22,587 nucleotides of DNA, from the NCBI GenBank assembly GCA_900313765.1, contig OMSN01000019.1, positions 1 to 22,587 of the forward strand, in the 5' to 3' direction. The notes under the pieces are model-generated. The model did not search any database. It was not told the origin of the DNA and was given only the letters and a program-made list of their open reading frames with translations. This document shows positions 7,592-14,951 of this stretch, piece after piece. Numbering within the stretch: position 1 is the first letter of the stretch; each line of letters begins with the position of its first letter. The stretch is from an uncultured Eubacteriales bacterium (GTDB lineage: Bacteria; Bacillota; Clostridia; Lachnospirales; Lachnospiraceae). The translations under genes were made by a program, and so were the position numbers.

Positions 7592-8488
7592 ATGGATCAG
7601 ATACCGATCTGTGATACACATGCACATTATGACGATGAAGCGTTCGATCCGGACAGGGAGGCGCTGCTGAGCGAAGGTCTTCGCGAAGGCGGAGTGGACT
7701 TTGTCGTCAATGTAGGAGCTTCCATGCGCGGTACGGACGCCTCGGTGGAGTATGCCGGCAGATATGACGTGATCTATGCCGGCTGCGGGATCCACCCCGA
7801 TGATGTGGGCGTCTTTGAGCATGCAGGCTATGTCCTTCCCGGGGAGCCGGAAGCCGGCTCGGATTCAGAGGAGAAGCTGTTTGAGCGCAGGAGACGTCAG
7901 GAATGGGCAAGGTTCTCCTGCTCAGACGAGGCCATGAGCCATCTGGAAGAGCTCTGCCGCAGAGCGAAGGTGGTCTGCGTCGGAGAGATCGGCCTGGACT
8001 ACCACTGGATGGTGGAAGAGAAAGAGGTCCAGCAGCGGTGGTTCCGGGAGCAGATGCATCTGGCCTATGAACTGGGACTTCCCATCAACGTCCACAGCAG
8101 GAATGCCGCGCAGGATACCTTCGATATGATCCGGGAGAATTACGACGCCGGGCATTGCACCGGAGGCATCATCCACTGTTATTCCGGAAGCAGGGAACTT
8201 GCCCGCGAATATGTGAAGATGGGATATCACATCGGGATCGGCGGAGTCGTCACATTTAAGAACTCCAAGACCCTGAAGCGGGTTGTGGAAGATACACCGC
8301 TGGAATATCTGGTCACGGAGACGGACTGCCCATACCTATCTCCGGAACCCGGCCGGGGGAAGCGGAACGATTCGCGCAACATCCGCTATGTGATCGAAGA
8401 GATCGCAAAACTGAAACAGATGGATACGGAAACGTGCGCACGGATCCTCCAGAAAAATGCACATGAGGTGTACAGGATAAAAATATGA
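7592..8488 (+). CDS. tatD: TatD family metal-dependent deoxyribonuclease/hydrolase
   Basis: Metal-dependent hydrolase of the amidohydrolase superfamily; TatD-type proteins act as 3'-5' DNases and, in Gram-positives, a related role is D-aminoacyl/tRNA or DNA repair processing that is not settled. All metal ligands are present in the 298-residue protein: H10-x-H12, E132 in VGEIGLDYH, H168 in NVHSR, H195 in IHCYSGS and D245 in TETDCPYL. The segment at about 75-115 is longer and more charged than usual (a run of Arg near 99-102), probably a surface loop. AAGGGAG precedes the ATG. Its stop overlaps the ksgA start by four bases (ATGA), indicating translational coupling. Confidence 0.93.
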   Translation: MDQIPICDTHAHYDDEAFDPDREALLSEGLREGGVDFVVNVGASMRGTDASVEYAGRYDVIYAGCGIHPDDVGVFEHAGYVLPGEPEAGSDSEEKLFERRRRQEWARFSCSDEAMSHLEELCRRAKVVCVGEIGLDYHWMVEEKEVQQRWFREQMHLAYELGLPINVHSRNAAQDTFDMIRENYDAGHCTGGIIHCYSGSRELAREYVKMGYHIGIGGVVTFKNSKTLKRVVEDTPLEYLVTETDCPYLSPEPGRGKRNDSRNIRYVIEEIAKLKQMDTETCARILQKNAHEVYRIKI

Positions 8489-9384
8489 GTAAATTGTCGA
8501 ATCCGAAAGAAACGATCGCTGTTGTATCGCAGTATGATTTTGATTTCCGGAAACGCTTCGGCCAGAACTTTCTGGTGGATGAAGGCGTGATCCTCCGTGC
8601 GCTGGAAGCAGCGCAGGTAGGGGAAGAGGATGTAATCTTCGAGATCGGTCCGGGCATCGGGACGCTGACACAGTATCTGTGCGAAGCGGCACACAGCGTG
8701 GCTGCCATTGAGATCGACAGGAAGCTGATTCCGATCCTGGAAGATACCCTGAAGAAATATGACAATGTGCGGATCATCAATGAGGATGTCCTGAAGACAG
8801 ACCTTCTGGATCTTGCGCGGGAATATGAAGCGGGACGAATGAATCAGCCAGGTCAGAAACATCTTCTGAAGATCGTGGCAAACCTCCCCTACTATATCAC
8901 CACGCCCATCCTGATGGCACTGATGCAGCAGAGGGTACCGGCACAGTCCGTCACGGTCATGGTACAGAAAGAAGTCGCGGACAGGATGACAGCCCGGCCG
9001 GGCAGCAAAGACTACGGTTCCCTGTCCATTGCCGTCCAGTATTATTCCAGGCCTCAGATCGTGGAGATCGTGCCCCCGGAGAGTTTTATCCCCAGACCGA
9101 AGGTGACCAGTGCGGTTGTCAGGATGGAACTGTATGAAGAACCACCGGTGGAGCCGGCGGATGAGAAGCTGTTCATCGCGATCACAAGGGCTGCCTTCGA
9201 ACAGCGCAGAAAGACGCTGGTCAATGCACTTGGCAGCAATCAGGCCCTTTCCTGCAGCAAGGACAGTATCCGTGAGGCGCTGGAGAAGATGGGCAAGAGT
9301 CCGTCCGTGCGTGGCGAGGCGCTCTCCATGGAAGAATTCATACAGCTTTCGGATCTTCTGAGCGCAGCACAGACACAGGCATAA
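8485..9384 (+). CDS. ksgA: 16S rRNA dimethyladenosine transferase
   Basis: RsmA/KsgA dimethylates two adjacent adenosines in the 3'-terminal loop of 16S rRNA, a late small-subunit maturation step; its loss gives kasugamycin resistance. The 299-residue protein shows FGQNFLVD (residues 25-32), the SAM-binding EIGPGIGTL (53-61), the acidic IEID (75-78), the adenine-pocket NLPYYIT (133-139) and FIPRPKV (201-207), in canonical order. It overlaps tatD by four bases. In many Firmicutes the 5S-maturation ribonuclease gene rnmV lies between tatD and ksgA; here it is absent. A strong terminator follows 33 bases after the stop. Confidence 0.97.
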   Translation: MSKLSNPKETIAVVSQYDFDFRKRFGQNFLVDEGVILRALEAAQVGEEDVIFEIGPGIGTLTQYLCEAAHSVAAIEIDRKLIPILEDTLKKYDNVRIINEDVLKTDLLDLAREYEAGRMNQPGQKHLLKIVANLPYYITTPILMALMQQRVPAQSVTVMVQKEVADRMTARPGSKDYGSLSIAVQYYSRPQIVEIVPPESFIPRPKVTSAVVRMELYEEPPVEPADEKLFIAITRAAFEQRRKTLVNALGSNQALSCSKDSIREALEKMGKSPSVRGEALSMEEFIQLSDLLSAAQTQA

Positions 9385-9417
9385 ACCATCCCGGCATACA
9401 GAATCCGGGCAAAATGA

Positions 9418-9464
9418 ATCCCCGGCACATTTGACGATGTGCCGGGGATGTTTTCTTTCCTTTC
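9418..9464. terminator. Bidirectional terminator between ksgA and the DUF624 gene
   Basis: Perfect 13-bp stem (9418-9430 with 9437-9449; core CCCCGGCACAT) with a six-base loop and a pyrimidine-rich T-run on the plus strand (TTTTCTTTCCTTTC). On the minus strand the hairpin is followed by ATTCATTTTG, so it may serve both converging transcripts. Confidence 0.9.
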
Positions 9465-9479
9465 GGTTCCGCAGCTGTG

Positions 9480-10253
9480 TCAGGACTGCGCCTTATTTTC
9501 ATTTTCTGTATTATCGGACGGCGCTGTTTTCGGCGGTGCAGGAGCGTAGCCGAGACTGGACAGGTCTGCGTTCTCATCTACCTCGAATTCATTGTCCGGA
9601 GCTGCTTCTTCCAATTCCTCCGCCGGCATCAGTTTCTTAAAGACCGGATACATCAACTCGACGTTGACCATGGCATCGATCGAAAATCCCAGCAGGATCC
9701 AGAACAGCAGCAGGTTCCAGAACACGATGGCATTGGTCTGGGACACCGTAATGCCGACCATCAGCGCGATCACTGCTGCGATGCCGATCGAGCGGGGCCC
9801 GTTTCCGAAGATCAGAAGAGCCGCATTCCGGAAGATATTCCCTGTTGTGTTATAGAATCTGGACAGCAGGGCGAATGCATACGTGGTGATCAGGAACCAG
9901 AAGATCAGTCCCATCAGAATGATCGCGCGGATCACGGTCCCCGACGTTCCCGGAGTGGTGCGGAACATCAGAAATTCGAAAAACAGCAGCGCAAAGAGGA
10001 GCAGCATGATCAGCCACATCAAGGTTGCCTGCTTGAAGTTCTCCTTGAATGACTTGAAGAACCGTTTCGCCAGATAACCTTCCTCCTGGTCTTTCATTTT
10101 AAAGAAGCAGTAATACATCGCTGTCAGGGACGCACCGATGGTAAAGATCGGAATACTGCACAGCAGAAACAGGAGATTGAGGGCCAGCAGGTCAGCGACC
10201 TTACTGAGGAATCGCATCAGTGGATTATCCAGATCAAAGATAGCTCTTAACAT
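9480..10253 (-). CDS. DUF624 (YesL-like) membrane protein
   Basis: A 257-residue integral membrane protein. It begins with family-typical 'NPLMRFLSKVADLLALNLLF' near residues 10-29, and 'SIPIFTIGASLTAMYY' near 33-48 is the strongest DUF624 signature. Predicted membrane segments are at about 22-42, 78-98, 107-130, 155-172 and 176-196. The last 48 residues are acidic, Pro/Ala/Asn-rich and probably disordered. YesL-type proteins often lie near carbohydrate-uptake genes, but their role is not established and no sugar transporter is next to this one. GGAGGG precedes the ATG. The start overlaps the end of the upstream hydrolase gene by seven bases, so the two are translationally linked. Confidence 0.88.
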   Translation of the reverse strand: MLRAIFDLDNPLMRFLSKVADLLALNLLFLLCSIPIFTIGASLTAMYYCFFKMKDQEEGYLAKRFFKSFKENFKQATLMWLIMLLLFALLFFEFLMFRTTPGTSGTVIRAIILMGLIFWFLITTYAFALLSRFYNTTGNIFRNAALLIFGNGPRSIGIAAVIALMVGITVSQTNAIVFWNLLLFWILLGFSIDAMVNVELMYPVFKKLMPAEELEEAAPDNEFEVDENADLSSLGYAPAPPKTAPSDNTENENKAQS

Positions 10254-11230
10254 AGGGTTCCCTCCAGAAAATGAAGGACATCGGCATAGACGGTTTCCTT
10301 ATCCAGCTCGTTCAGGACCTCATGCCGGTCCTCCTCATAGATGCGAATCTGTGTATCCTGAAGCCCGAGTGATTTGAACTGGGCAGCGACCTTCCTGGGG
10401 CCGTCTCCGTTATTTCCCACCGGGTCTTTTCCGCCCGCGATAAAGAGGACCGGAAGGTTTTTGGGCATATGCTCCAGATTAGACTTCGAAGTCAGGTAAC
10501 GCAGTGCCTGAAACAGGGCATAGAAGGCATTGCAGGTAAAGACGAACTGGGTTCTGCGGTCGGCCACATAGGCATCGACTATGGATTCATCCCTGGTAAG
10601 CCAGTCGACCTTCGTCCTGGCCGGCTCAAACTGTTTGTTCAGGGTCCCGACTGACATGTGGTTCAGGAAAGGACTGCGATAGAACCAGCCATTCCTCCTG
10701 GCGAGCGATTCTGCAAAGAACATGCCCAACCTGGTCTCTGGCGCAGGGTGGAAAGCAGTGCCGCTGATCACCGCCGCGGTCAGGGATGCGCCGCGCAGGC
10801 ACAGGAACTGCCTGGCGAGGAAAGAACCCATCGAGTGCCCCAGCAGGAAATAAGGAAGCTCAGGGTACAGATCACGGGTGAGCATCTGGAGCGTCCGGAT
10901 GTCCTTGATCAGTGTCCTGTTGCCATTCTTCTCACCGGTAGAGTCGGATTTCATTCCGGGATAGTCATTGTCTCCAAAATAACCAAAGTAATTCTCGTCT
11001 CCATTGCGGATCGAACCACCGTGGCCCAGCAGGTCACAGCCGGTTACAACGAAACCGTGCGATGCCATGTAGGTGGCAAAATCATCGTACCGGTCAATGA
11101 ATTCCTGCATGCCGTGGATGATCTGGAGCACGCCGCGCACGGCACATCCCTCCTCCGGTACCCACCGAAGAGCCCGGATCTGGGTCTTGTTATCTGCTGA
11201 CAGATAGTTAAATTCAGTTTTCACAGCCAT
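10247..11230 (-). CDS. Alpha/beta hydrolase, monoacylglycerol-lipase/lysophospholipase-like
   Basis: Serine hydrolase of the S33/Hydrolase_4 group; relatives cleave monoacylglycerols or lysophospholipids. In the 327-residue protein, IIHGMQEF (37-44) supplies the oxyanion-hole HG, GHSMGS (131-136) holds the nucleophile Ser133, GGKDPVG (266-272) the acid Asp269, and EDRHEVLNE (300-308) the His303. CDLLGHGGS (65-73) is a typical early strand-loop. There is no signal peptide, so it acts in the cytoplasm. AGGAGG eight bases before ATG supports the start. It is first in a two-gene unit with a DUF624 membrane protein. Substrate assignment is inferred from family similarity. Confidence 0.9.
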   Translation of the reverse strand: MAVKTEFNYLSADNKTQIRALRWVPEEGCAVRGVLQIIHGMQEFIDRYDDFATYMASHGFVVTGCDLLGHGGSIRNGDENYFGYFGDNDYPGMKSDSTGEKNGNRTLIKDIRTLQMLTRDLYPELPYFLLGHSMGSFLARQFLCLRGASLTAAVISGTAFHPAPETRLGMFFAESLARRNGWFYRSPFLNHMSVGTLNKQFEPARTKVDWLTRDESIVDAYVADRRTQFVFTCNAFYALFQALRYLTSKSNLEHMPKNLPVLFIAGGKDPVGNNGDGPRKVAAQFKSLGLQDTQIRIYEEDRHEVLNELDKETVYADVLHFLEGTLC

Positions 11231-11418
11231 AATGAGGCCTCCTGCTGATGTTTAAGTATTCGCTCATGGTTCTTTCCCCCGAAAAACCCCGCAGCAAGGG
11301 CTTTCAGCGCTGCCGCAAAGCTCTTTCCGGAAGGTCATGAACGCGAGCGTCTAGTGTAATCATAACATAATCACGGATAGTTTCCCATAATGACATGGTA
11401 ATTTCGTGATTTCTTAAA

Positions 11419-11448
11419 TTGACACATTAATCAGCAAACGCATATAAT
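11419..11448 (+). promoter_or_regulatory. Sigma-A-type promoter for ileS-glgP
   Basis: Both hexamers match consensus exactly: TTGACA at 11419-11424 and TATAAT at 11443-11448, spacer 18 bases. Transcription would begin near 11455, about 140 bases before the ileS start. Confidence 0.85.
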
Positions 11449-11521
11449 GTCCCTTGTTATTGTCACGAGGTATGCTCTTTTGACGGGTATATAGATATAT
11501 ATTCGGAAAAAGTGCAAAGAA

Positions 11522-11593
11522 ATGCAGGCGATGACCCGCATTTCATTCATCAGCCGGGCTGCTGACGAGAAAGGCGCCCGCGGAGGTAGATAA
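11522..11593 (+). CDS. Possible 23-residue leader peptide before ileS
   Basis: ATG 11522 opens 23 codons ending in TAA at 11591-11593, one codon ahead of and in the same frame as the ileS ATG. It contains two Ile codons, at positions 7 and 10, in the local sequence R-I-S-F-I-S; a second in-frame ATG lies at 11531. The ileS ribosome binding site is inside its last codons (GGA GGT), so ribosomes translating it would run over that site. Its own Shine-Dalgarno is weak. Two short stems overlap it (11519-11525 with 11538-11544, and 11550-11554 with 11561-11565). A chance ORF of this length is quite possible. Confidence 0.25.
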   Translation: MQAMTRISFISRAADEKGARGGR

Positions 11594-11596
11594 AAG

Positions 11597-14500
11597 ATGC
11601 GATACACAAAGGTAAACACAGACCTGAATTTCGTCGAGCGTGAGAAGGATGTGAATAAGTTCTGGAAGGAAAATGATATTTTCCGCAAGAGCATGAAGAT
11701 CCGTGAAGGATCTCCTTATTACACCTTCTATGACGGCCCTCCCACTGCTAACGGAAAGCCGCACATCGGCCATGTCCTGACTCGTGTCATCAAGGACATG
11801 ATTCCTCGCTACCATACCATGAAGGGTGAGTATGTTCCCCGCAAGGCGGGCTGGGATACCCACGGACTTCCGGTAGAACTTGGCGTTGAGAAGGAACTGG
11901 GACTGAACGGAAAAGAACAGATCGAAGAATTCGGTATGGAGCCGTTTATCCAGAAATGCAAGGAATCCGTATGGCAGTACAAGGGCATGTGGGAGGATTT
12001 CTCCGACACCGTCGGATTCTGGGCAGACATGGATAACCCGTATGTCACCTATTACGATGACTTCATCGAATCCGAGTGGTGGGCTCTGAAAGAGATCTGG
12101 AAGAAGAAGCTGCTGTACAAGGGCTTCAAAGTTGTTCCGTACTGCCCGCGCTGCGGGACCCCGCTGAGCGCCCAGGAAGTGGCTCAGGGCTACAGACTGG
12201 TCAAGGAGCGTTCCGCGATCGTCCGCTTCAAGGCAACGGATGAAGAGGATCTCTTCTATCTGGCATGGACCACGACCCCGTGGACGCTTCCCAGCAACGT
12301 CGCACTGTGCGTGAACCCATCCGAAACCTATGTCAAGGTGAAGGCTGCGGACGGATATACCTATATCCTTGCGCAGGCACTGGCGGACAAGGTCCTCGGC
12401 AAACTGGCCGATAAGGAAACGGCAGCGGATGTCAGCAAGGCATACCATGACAAGGTTGCCGCAGCTGTCGCGCAGGGCCAGGATCCGAAGAGCGTTGAAT
12501 TCGATGCGGATGCATATGACAGAAACGGCGTTCCGGTAGGGAAGGCATATGAAGTGCTGGAGACCTATGTCGGGACCGACCTGGAGAGACGTCCCTACGA
12601 GCCGCTGTTTGAAGCAGCCGGAAAAGCTGCAGCAAAGCAGCATAAGACAGGGCACTTTGTGACCTGTGACGATTATGTCACCATGACAGACGGTACCGGC
12701 ATTGTCCACATCGCACCGGCATTCGGTGAAGACGACGGACGTATCGGCCGCAATTACGATCTTCCGTTCGTCCAGTTTGTAGACGGAACCGGAAACATGA
12801 CACCGGACACACCTTATGGCGGCATGTTCGTCAAGAAAGCGGACCCGGTCATCATCCGTGATCTGGACCGTGAGGGCAAGCTGTTTGACGCGCCGAAGTT
12901 TGAGCATGAATATCCCCATTGCTGGCGCTGCGATACCCCGCTGATCTACTACGCGCGTGAATCCTGGTTCATCAAGGTCACGGAAGTGCGCGATCAGCTG
13001 GTTGCGAACAACAATACCGTCAACTGGATCCCGCCCACGATCGGTTCGGGACGTTTCGGCAACTGGCTGGAAAATGTTCAGGACTGGGGCATCAGCCGCA
13101 ACCGCTACTGGGGAACTCCGCTTCCGGTCTGGGAGTGTGAGGACTGCGGCAAGCAGATCTGCATCGGTTCCCGCGAGGAACTGAAGGAGATGTCCGGCAG
13201 AGAAGACGCTCTGAGTGTTGAGCTGCACAGACCCTATATTGATGAATACGTCTGCACCTGCCCGGAATGCGGAAAACACAGCATGAAGAGGGTGCCGGAA
13301 GTTATCGACTGCTGGTTTGACTCCGGAGCGATGCCGTTTGCGCAGCATCACTATCCGTTTGAGAACAAGGAGATCTTCGAGCAGCAGTTCCCGGCCGCAT
13401 TCATTTCCGAGGCAGTGGACCAGACCAGAGGCTGGTTCTACTCCCTGATGGCAGAGTCGACGATCCTGTTCAACAAGTCTCCGTATGAGAATGTCATCGT
13501 TCTGGGACTTGTGCTGGACGGAAACGGACAGAAGATGTCCAAGAGCAAGGGCAACGCGGTCGATCCGTTTGAAGCGCTGAAGACGCATGGCGCGGACGCG
13601 ATCCGCTGGTACTTCTACAGCAACTCCGCCCCCTGGCTTCCGAACCGCTTCCACGGCAAGGCTGTGCAGGAAGGACAGAGAAAGTTCCTCGGAACACTGT
13701 GGAACACCTATGCTTTCTATGTACTGTACGCGAATATCGATGATTTCGACCCGACTCAGTATGAGGACAGCTACAGAGCGATTCTTGAGAGAGTCAAGGC
13801 CGGAGATGAAAATGCGCTGCCGGTCATGGACCGCTGGCTGCTGTCCCGCATGAATACCATGATCCGTGACGCAGACAATGCCCTGGCTGCCTACAAGATC
13901 CCGGAGACTGCCCGTGCGCTGGAATCCTTCGTGGATGACATGTCGAACTGGTATGTCCGCAGATGCCGTGACCGGTTCTGGGCTCACGGTATGGAACAGG
14001 ATAAGATCAATGCCTACATGACACTCTATGTGGCACTGAAGAACCTGTGCCTGTGCGCAGCCCCGATGATCCCGTTCATGACGGAAGAGATCTGGCAGAA
14101 TATTGTGCGCGGCGCGGATGCCTCCGCGGCGGAGTCCATCCACCTGGCCGACTATCCGGCAGCAGATGATGCGCTCATTGACGCGCAGCTGGAAGCTACC
14201 ATGGATGAGGTCCTGAATATCGTTGTCATGGGCCGTGCGGCGAGAAATGATGCGAACATCAAGAACCGCCAGCCGATCAGCCGTATGTTCGTCAAGGCTC
14301 CGCAGGAACTGTCCCAGTACTTTGCGGACATCGTGACCGATGAGCTGAATGTGAAGAAGATCGAATTCACAGATGATGTGAGATCCTTCACCAGCTACAG
14401 CTTCAAACCGCAGCTTCGTACGGTTGGTCCGAAGTACGGAAAACTGCTCGGCGGGATCAGGAAGTATCTGATGGAAGTGGACGGCAATACCGCTATGGAT

Positions 14501-14923
14501 GAGCTGAATGAGACCGGTTCACTGAAGTTTGACGTAAATGGTGAGACAGTGGAGCTGACGAAGGAAGACCTTCTGATCGAGACTGCACAGATGGAAGGCT
14601 TTGTCAGCCAGCAGAATGGACCGCTTACGGTTGTTCTGGACACCAATCTGACAGAAGAGCTGATCGAGGAAGGATTTGTCAGAGAACTGGTATCCAAGAT
14701 CCAGACGATGAGAAAAGAAGCCGGATTCGAGGTACAGGACCACATCCGTGTCTTCCAGTCTGCCAATGACAGGATCCGTGCGATCATGGAGAAGTTTGGC
14801 GCAGATCTGAAGCATGAGGTTCTTGCAGAGTCCATCACTTACGATGGTGCGGATGATACCGCCTATACGAAGGAATGGACCGTTAATGGTGAGAAGGTCA
14901 CTCTGGCAGTAAAGAAGATCTGA
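11597..14923 (+). CDS. ileS: Isoleucyl-tRNA synthetase, type 2 (eukaryote/archaea-like)
   Basis: Class Ia synthetase charging tRNA-Ile, with an inserted editing domain that clears Val-tRNA-Ile. HIGH is exact at residues 56-59 and KMSKS at 646-650. Cys183-x2-Cys186 starts a CPRCG zinc knuckle, and further Cys pairs (CEDC, CPEC) lie before the DCWFDSG block. The N-terminus (NTDLNFVEREKDVNKFW) and the 1108-residue length match the type-2 form, not the ~930-residue type-1 form usual in Bacilli. Type-2 enzymes are known for low sensitivity to mupirocin, so intrinsic tolerance is a reasonable inference. The C-terminal ~200 residues are the extended type-2 region. GGAGGT precedes the start. TTA, CTA and TCA codons are avoided over most of its length, as expected for a highly expressed gene. 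glgP follows 28 bases later without a terminator. Confidence 0.97.
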   Translation: MRYTKVNTDLNFVEREKDVNKFWKENDIFRKSMKIREGSPYYTFYDGPPTANGKPHIGHVLTRVIKDMIPRYHTMKGEYVPRKAGWDTHGLPVELGVEKELGLNGKEQIEEFGMEPFIQKCKESVWQYKGMWEDFSDTVGFWADMDNPYVTYYDDFIESEWWALKEIWKKKLLYKGFKVVPYCPRCGTPLSAQEVAQGYRLVKERSAIVRFKATDEEDLFYLAWTTTPWTLPSNVALCVNPSETYVKVKAADGYTYILAQALADKVLGKLADKETAADVSKAYHDKVAAAVAQGQDPKSVEFDADAYDRNGVPVGKAYEVLETYVGTDLERRPYEPLFEAAGKAAAKQHKTGHFVTCDDYVTMTDGTGIVHIAPAFGEDDGRIGRNYDLPFVQFVDGTGNMTPDTPYGGMFVKKADPVIIRDLDREGKLFDAPKFEHEYPHCWRCDTPLIYYARESWFIKVTEVRDQLVANNNTVNWIPPTIGSGRFGNWLENVQDWGISRNRYWGTPLPVWECEDCGKQICIGSREELKEMSGREDALSVELHRPYIDEYVCTCPECGKHSMKRVPEVIDCWFDSGAMPFAQHHYPFENKEIFEQQFPAAFISEAVDQTRGWFYSLMAESTILFNKSPYENVIVLGLVLDGNGQKMSKSKGNAVDPFEALKTHGADAIRWYFYSNSAPWLPNRFHGKAVQEGQRKFLGTLWNTYAFYVLYANIDDFDPTQYEDSYRAILERVKAGDENALPVMDRWLLSRMNTMIRDADNALAAYKIPETARALESFVDDMSNWYVRRCRDRFWAHGMEQDKINAYMTLYVALKNLCLCAAPMIPFMTEEIWQNIVRGADASAAESIHLADYPAADDALIDAQLEATMDEVLNIVVMGRAARNDANIKNRQPISRMFVKAPQELSQYFADIVTDELNVKKIEFTDDVRSFTSYSFKPQLRTVGPKYGKLLGGIRKYLMEVDGNTAMDELNETGSLKFDVNGETVELTKEDLLIETAQMEGFVSQQNGPLTVVLDTNLTEELIEEGFVRELVSKIQTMRKEAGFEVQDHIRVFQSANDRIRAIMEKFGADLKHEVLAESITYDGADDTAYTKEWTVNGEKVTLAVKKI

Positions 14924-14941
14924 ACACCGATTCAGTGATAT

Positions 14942-14946
14942 GGAGG
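14942..14946 (+). promoter_or_regulatory. Ribosome binding site deciding the glgP start
   Basis: GGAGG is five bases before ATG 14952 and overlaps the alternative ATG at 14940, which makes 14952 the real start. Confidence 0.8.
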
Positions 14947-14951
14947 TAACA

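Larger units (their letters stand above)
11231..11596. other. Divergent intergenic region between the hydrolase operon and ileS
   Basis: 366 bases with no conventional gene. Toward the left (minus strand) it holds the hydrolase ribosome binding site, an overlapping hairpin pair with a short T-run at 11282-11321, and a poor minus-strand promoter candidate (TATGAT complement at 11359-11364 with a weak -35). Toward the right it holds the consensus ileS promoter and a leader of about 140 bases with a 23-codon ORF and short mutually exclusive stems. No T-box core sequence (AGGGTGG...ACCGCG) is visible, which is notable ahead of a tRNA synthetase gene. Confidence 0.7.

Noticed and set aside
9477..10052. 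191-codon plus-strand frame opposite the DUF624 gene
   Set aside because: Low-complexity, His/Gln/Asp-rich shadow; the minus-strand frame has membrane helices and the family signature.
11480..11506. Second promoter TTGACG followed by TATATA-like bases in the ileS leader
   Set aside because: No -10 hexamer falls at 16-18 bases spacing; the upstream TTGACA/TATAAT pair is far better.
11455..11596. T-box riboswitch upstream of ileS
   Set aside because: The leader is shorter than usual T-boxes and lacks the AGGGTGG...ACCGCG core and a terminator.
11543..14143. 866-codon open frame antisense to ileS
   Set aside because: Its codons are exactly aligned with those of ileS, so it stays open because ileS avoids TTA, CTA and TCA. 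The translation has no family motifs and is rich in His, Arg, Val and Asp as expected for a shadow.
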